NCBI RefSeq assembly: GCF_047238265.1
Contig: NZ_JBDFMM010000001.1
Span: 3,472,001 to 3,536,000 of the forward strand
Source: Paenibacillus_F sp047238265
GTDB taxonomy: Bacteria > Bacillota > Bacilli > Paenibacillales > NBRC-103111
Length of the DNA: 64,000 nt
Direction of reading: 5' to 3'
The notes below the pieces were generated by a model that saw only the letters and a program-made list of their open reading frames with translations, was not told where the DNA came from and did not search any database. Shown one piece after another: positions 61,679-64,000 of this stretch. The first letter of the stretch is position 1, and each line of letters opens with the position of its first letter. Position numbers and translations under genes: made by a program.

Positions 61679-62441
61679 CTAATGTTTATCGGGTTTCCAG
61701 CGGACGGTCCATTTTTCCAGCAGCACAATGGCTCCGAACAGAAGGAGACTCAGAACGACAATAAGGAAGATGGCCACGAACACGCGGTCCGTGCGGAAGG
61801 ATGACTTAGCCAGCAGCATAAAAACGCCGATTCCTTTATCGGAACCGAGCCATTCGGCGATAACTCCGCCCATCACGCTGTAGGTGGCGGAAATTTTCAG
61901 CCCCGAAAAGACGGACGGCAGCGCGTAAGGCAGCTCCCAGCTTCCAGAACAGCTGGCTGCGCCGAGCTCCGATCATTTCCAGATAACGGTGCATGCCGGG
62001 ATCCGGATTCGACAGCCCTCCGAGAGCCGCAACCGTCACCGGAAAAAAACAGACAAGCGTAATGACAATAAGCTTCGGCAGCAGTCCGAAACCGAACCAG
62101 ATCATCAAGAGCGGCGCCAGCGCAATCGTCGGAACGTTCTGGGACAAGACCAGCAGCGGATAGAAGGCCGCTTTCATTCCGGGGGTCACATGAAGCAGGC
62201 AGGCGATGAAAAGTCCCAGCACCGATCCGATGGCGAAGCCCAGCAGCGTGATGGAGACCGTAAAGCTTACATGCTTGCCCAGCAGGGGCGCCTGCCGGAT
62301 GCCTTCCTCCACGATCTGCAGGGGCGCCGGAAGCCTCCAGGCCGGCGTACCGGCCCAAGTGACGCCAAGCTGCCATAAAAGCAGCAGAAGGATGGCCGTC
62401 AATAAAGGCGGCCATCCTTTCTTCCATAAGGAACGGATCAT
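61679..62441 (-). pseudogene. Thiamine/pyrimidine ABC permease (ThiX-like), frameshifted
   Basis: The N-terminal frame (MIRSLWKKGWPPLLTAILLLLLW...) runs through five membrane helices to RRSQLFWKLGAALRA. From about 61937 the rest continues in another frame, ELPYALPSVFSGLKISATYSVMGG, to KWTVRWKPDKH. Reading CCC at 61936-61938 as CC (GGG as GG on the coding strand) restores WKLELPYALPS, a normal family sequence. Length 763 = 3n+1, so one extra base is the sole lesion; 253 aa would result. The start overlaps the DUF77 gene by 4 bases (ATGA), and the ATPase follows 13 bases downstream. Confidence 0.88.
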
Positions 62442-62731
62442 GGACGGTATTTCTCCGTCAGCTTGTCCATCGAAGCGCCCTCGGGATTAAAATAGATCTT
62501 CACTTGCGAGATGACATTGGGGCTGCCGAACTCGATCATCGCTTCGTTCATCTTCCGGATCACGTCCAGCAGTTCGTTCAAATCGCCTTCCATCGTCGTT
62601 TCCAGCGGATGAACTTCATGCTTAACGCCGGACTGCTGAATGACTTCGATTGCGCGGTCCACATAGGGGATCACGTCTTCCCCGTTTTTCGTTTTCGGGA
62701 TAATTTGAATACTGACGAGTGCATTAGCCAT
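62438..62731 (-). CDS. Thiamine-binding protein, MTH1187/YkoF-like (DUF77)
   Basis: The 97-aa protein matches the MTH1187/DUF77 family: MANALVSIQIIPKTKNGEDVIPYVDRAIEVIQQSG, VHPLETTMEGDLNELLDVI and NVISQVKIYFNPEG. These ferredoxin-like proteins bind thiamine or related compounds and are cytosolic. GGAGG lies eight bases before the ATG. It is placed between the binding lipoprotein and the permease of a TPP-controlled transporter, which supports a thiamine link. Confidence 0.88.
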   Translation of the reverse strand: MANALVSIQIIPKTKNGEDVIPYVDRAIEVIQQSGVKHEVHPLETTMEGDLNELLDVIRKMNEAMIEFGSPNVISQVKIYFNPEGASMDKLTEKYRP

Positions 62732-62813
62732 AAGATAGTCCTCCCGGCCGACTTTTACAGATCGGCATTATGTATGAAAGAATGCCGGACGGACGAGGTG
62801 TCCGTCCCGGACA

Positions 62814-63851
62814 TTACTTGCCGGCAGCCGGCAAAAAGTCATTCGTGAATGCTTTGTCGGCTTCCAGGCTTTTCTCCAGAAGCTTATGATCGAGCATCCA
62901 TTTCGCGTAGTTTTCCCATACTTCTTTTTTCTGCTCGCCCCAACGCGGAGCATCGTCCTTATATTTCGGGCTCAGCCATTTCTGGCTCGCGAGCACGAGG
63001 TTTTTGTCCAGTTCAGGGACCGCTTCCGACAGAACGCCGGCCGCCTCTTCGGGCTTATCGATCGCGAACTGGTAGCCTTTAGAAGCCGCCTCCAGGAACG
63101 CTTTCACGAGTTCGGGCTTTTCTTGAATCACTTTCTCGCTGGTCGCGAGAACAGGTGTATAGTAATCGAGCTGTTTCGAATAATCGGTCAAATAAACCAT
63201 ATTTAACGGCTCTTTACGAAGCTCGGATTCAATGCCCGTCCATCCGTAATAAATCCAGGCGAAATCGATATCGCGTTTCACTGCAGTGAAGAAGTCCGCG
63301 TCGCCCATGTTGACGATTTTCACCTTCGACGGATCGGCCTTCTCGGTCTGCATCAGCGAGTCGATCATGGCATTTTCGGCCGGGGATCCCCATCCGCCGT
63401 ACGTTTTGCCTTCGAAATCTTTAGGTTTCTTGATATTTTTAGCGGCCGGAGATGCGAAACCCGACGTGTTGTGCTGGATAATCGCCGCAATGGATACGAT
63501 CGGCACGCTTTGCGTACGGGCCTGCGTAATCCCTTCCTGGTAGCTTACGCCGAAATCCGCGGCACCCGAAGCGACCATCGCGTCAGCGCCTCCCGCTCCC
63601 GGCTGGATGATGTCCACATTCAACCCTTTTTCCGCAAAATAGCCTTTGGCTTTGGCAACATAAAGGCCCGTATGATTCGTATTCGGAGACCAGTCCAGAA
63701 CGATCTTGATATCCGTTTTCTGAGCCGCGGCAGGCGTCTGCGCCGCCCCCGGCGACGTTTGCCCTCCCTCGGTTCCCCCTGATTTGCCGCATCCGGCAAG
63801 CGCAACGGCAAAAGCCGCGGCAAGCGCTGTTGTACGTATAACCCGCTTCAT
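62814..63851 (-). CDS. ABC transporter substrate-binding lipoprotein (ThiY/NMT1-like)
   Basis: The 345-aa protein has a lipoprotein signal ending VALAGC (Cys21), a Ser/Gly/Ala/Pro linker and an NMT1/ThiY-type domain: KIVLDWSPNTNHTGLYVAKAKGYFAEKG, VDIIQPG, GAADFGVSYQEGITQART, and later KTYGGWGSPAENAMIDSLM. ThiY-like proteins bind formylaminopyrimidine or hydroxymethylpyrimidine precursors of thiamine. It is first in the TPP-riboswitch operon, so thiamine-pathway import is likely; thiamine itself is not excluded. GGGGAG lies near the ATG. Confidence 0.9.
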   Translation of the reverse strand: MKRVIRTTALAAAFAVALAGCGKSGGTEGGQTSPGAAQTPAAAQKTDIKIVLDWSPNTNHTGLYVAKAKGYFAEKGLNVDIIQPGAGGADAMVASGAADFGVSYQEGITQARTQSVPIVSIAAIIQHNTSGFASPAAKNIKKPKDFEGKTYGGWGSPAENAMIDSLMQTEKADPSKVKIVNMGDADFFTAVKRDIDFAWIYYGWTGIESELRKEPLNMVYLTDYSKQLDYYTPVLATSEKVIQEKPELVKAFLEAASKGYQFAIDKPEEAAGVLSEAVPELDKNLVLASQKWLSPKYKDDAPRWGEQKKEVWENYAKWMLDHKLLEKSLEADKAFTNDFLPAAGK

Positions 63852-63886
63852 GGTCTTCTCTCCCCTTCTTTATCCGCAGACAAATC

Positions 63887-63912
63887 AAAAAGCGCCCCCT
63901 GATCGGGAACGC
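63887..63912 (-). terminator. TPP-controlled terminator
   Basis: On the minus strand GCGTTCCC-GATCA-GGGGGCGC forms an 8-bp stem with two G-T pairs, followed by TTTTT. It is placed between the TPP aptamer and the start codon, as in terminator-type TPP switches. Confidence 0.7.
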
Positions 63913-63934
63913 ACATAAAGTCGGGTAGTATCCG

Positions 63935-64000
63935 TACGGTTTCCTACGCTGGCATTATCCAGATCAGGTGTAAGGGTCAGTATCTTTATGGGATACAATC
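63935..64000 (-). promoter_or_regulatory. TPP (THI-box) riboswitch, cut by the window edge
   Basis: The minus strand reads CTGACCCTTACACCTGATCT and then GGATAATGCCAGCGTAGGAAAC, the conserved 3' half of the THI box (ACC-TGAT-CTGG-TAATGCC-AGCGTAGG-A). The 5' part lies beyond base 64000. Thiamine pyrophosphate would shut the downstream transporter operon off. Confidence 0.88.

Overview
The window looks like chromosomal DNA of a spore-forming, moderately high-GC Firmicute of the Paenibacillus type. Signs of this are AGGAGG ribosome sites, frequent TTG/GTG starts, a sporulation diadenylate cyclase (CdaS type), a DUF421/DUF1657 spore membrane pair, bacillithiol-type enzymes (YpdA/Bdr, PIG-L deacetylase), YesM/YesN regulators beside a DUF3502 sugar ABC transporter, an S-box riboswitch over metNIQ and a GntR operator close to the Bacillus consensus. 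The genus is an inference. No rRNA, tRNA or CRISPR array was seen.

Region 1 (1-14.2 kb, minus strand): a five-gene, translationally coupled operon. It encodes an endonuclease/exonuclease/phosphatase-fold protein (488 aa), a 1523-aa beta-rich protein that I assign to DUF6603, proteins of 792 and 1271 aa with no family I can name, and a 492-aa protein with a tail-fibre-like repeat region. None has a signal peptide or membrane segment. This is the best candidate for an undescribed system.

Region 2 (14.3-26.7 kb): ordinary genes. They are a lactonase-family protein, the spore genes (DUF421-DUF1657, DUF1657, cdaS), DoxX, a DODA-type dioxygenase divergent from an HxlR regulator, an Rrf2 regulator, a MarR regulator divergent from a DHA2 drug exporter with a strong palindrome between them, a large PAS hybrid histidine kinase, a PIG-L deacetylase and a HesB-like protein.

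Region 3 (26.9-33.8 kb): a small hydrophilic ORF, then a 1287-bp IS3-family element sitting inside the loop of a terminator and carrying an amber codon in orfB. Next come an M29 aminopeptidase, a SulP transporter, YpdA, a DUF6483 protein and an 11-bp tandem repeat.

Region 4 (33.8-48.2 kb): a probable N-glycan utilisation locus, with a GH85 endo-beta-N-acetylglucosaminidase, a DUF3502 ABC transporter, a YesN regulator, a frameshifted YesM kinase, a frameshifted GH38 alpha-mannosidase and an esterase. Catabolite-response-like sites precede the GH85 and binding-protein genes.

Region 5 (48.3-58.4 kb): SAM riboswitch-metNIQ, a TIM-barrel isomerase and a Gfo/Idh/MocA oxidoreductase, then the gluconate cluster gnd-gntR-gntP-gntK with two GntR-type operators and one cre-like site.

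Region 6 (58.7-64 kb): a 99-aa unknown gene behind two inverted repeats, then (minus strand) a TPP-riboswitch operon for thiamine/pyrimidine uptake: binding lipoprotein, thiamine-binding DUF77 protein, frameshifted permease and ATPase, followed by TatD and tag. Three otherwise well-preserved genes each carry exactly one extra base, so sequence error is as likely as real gene decay.
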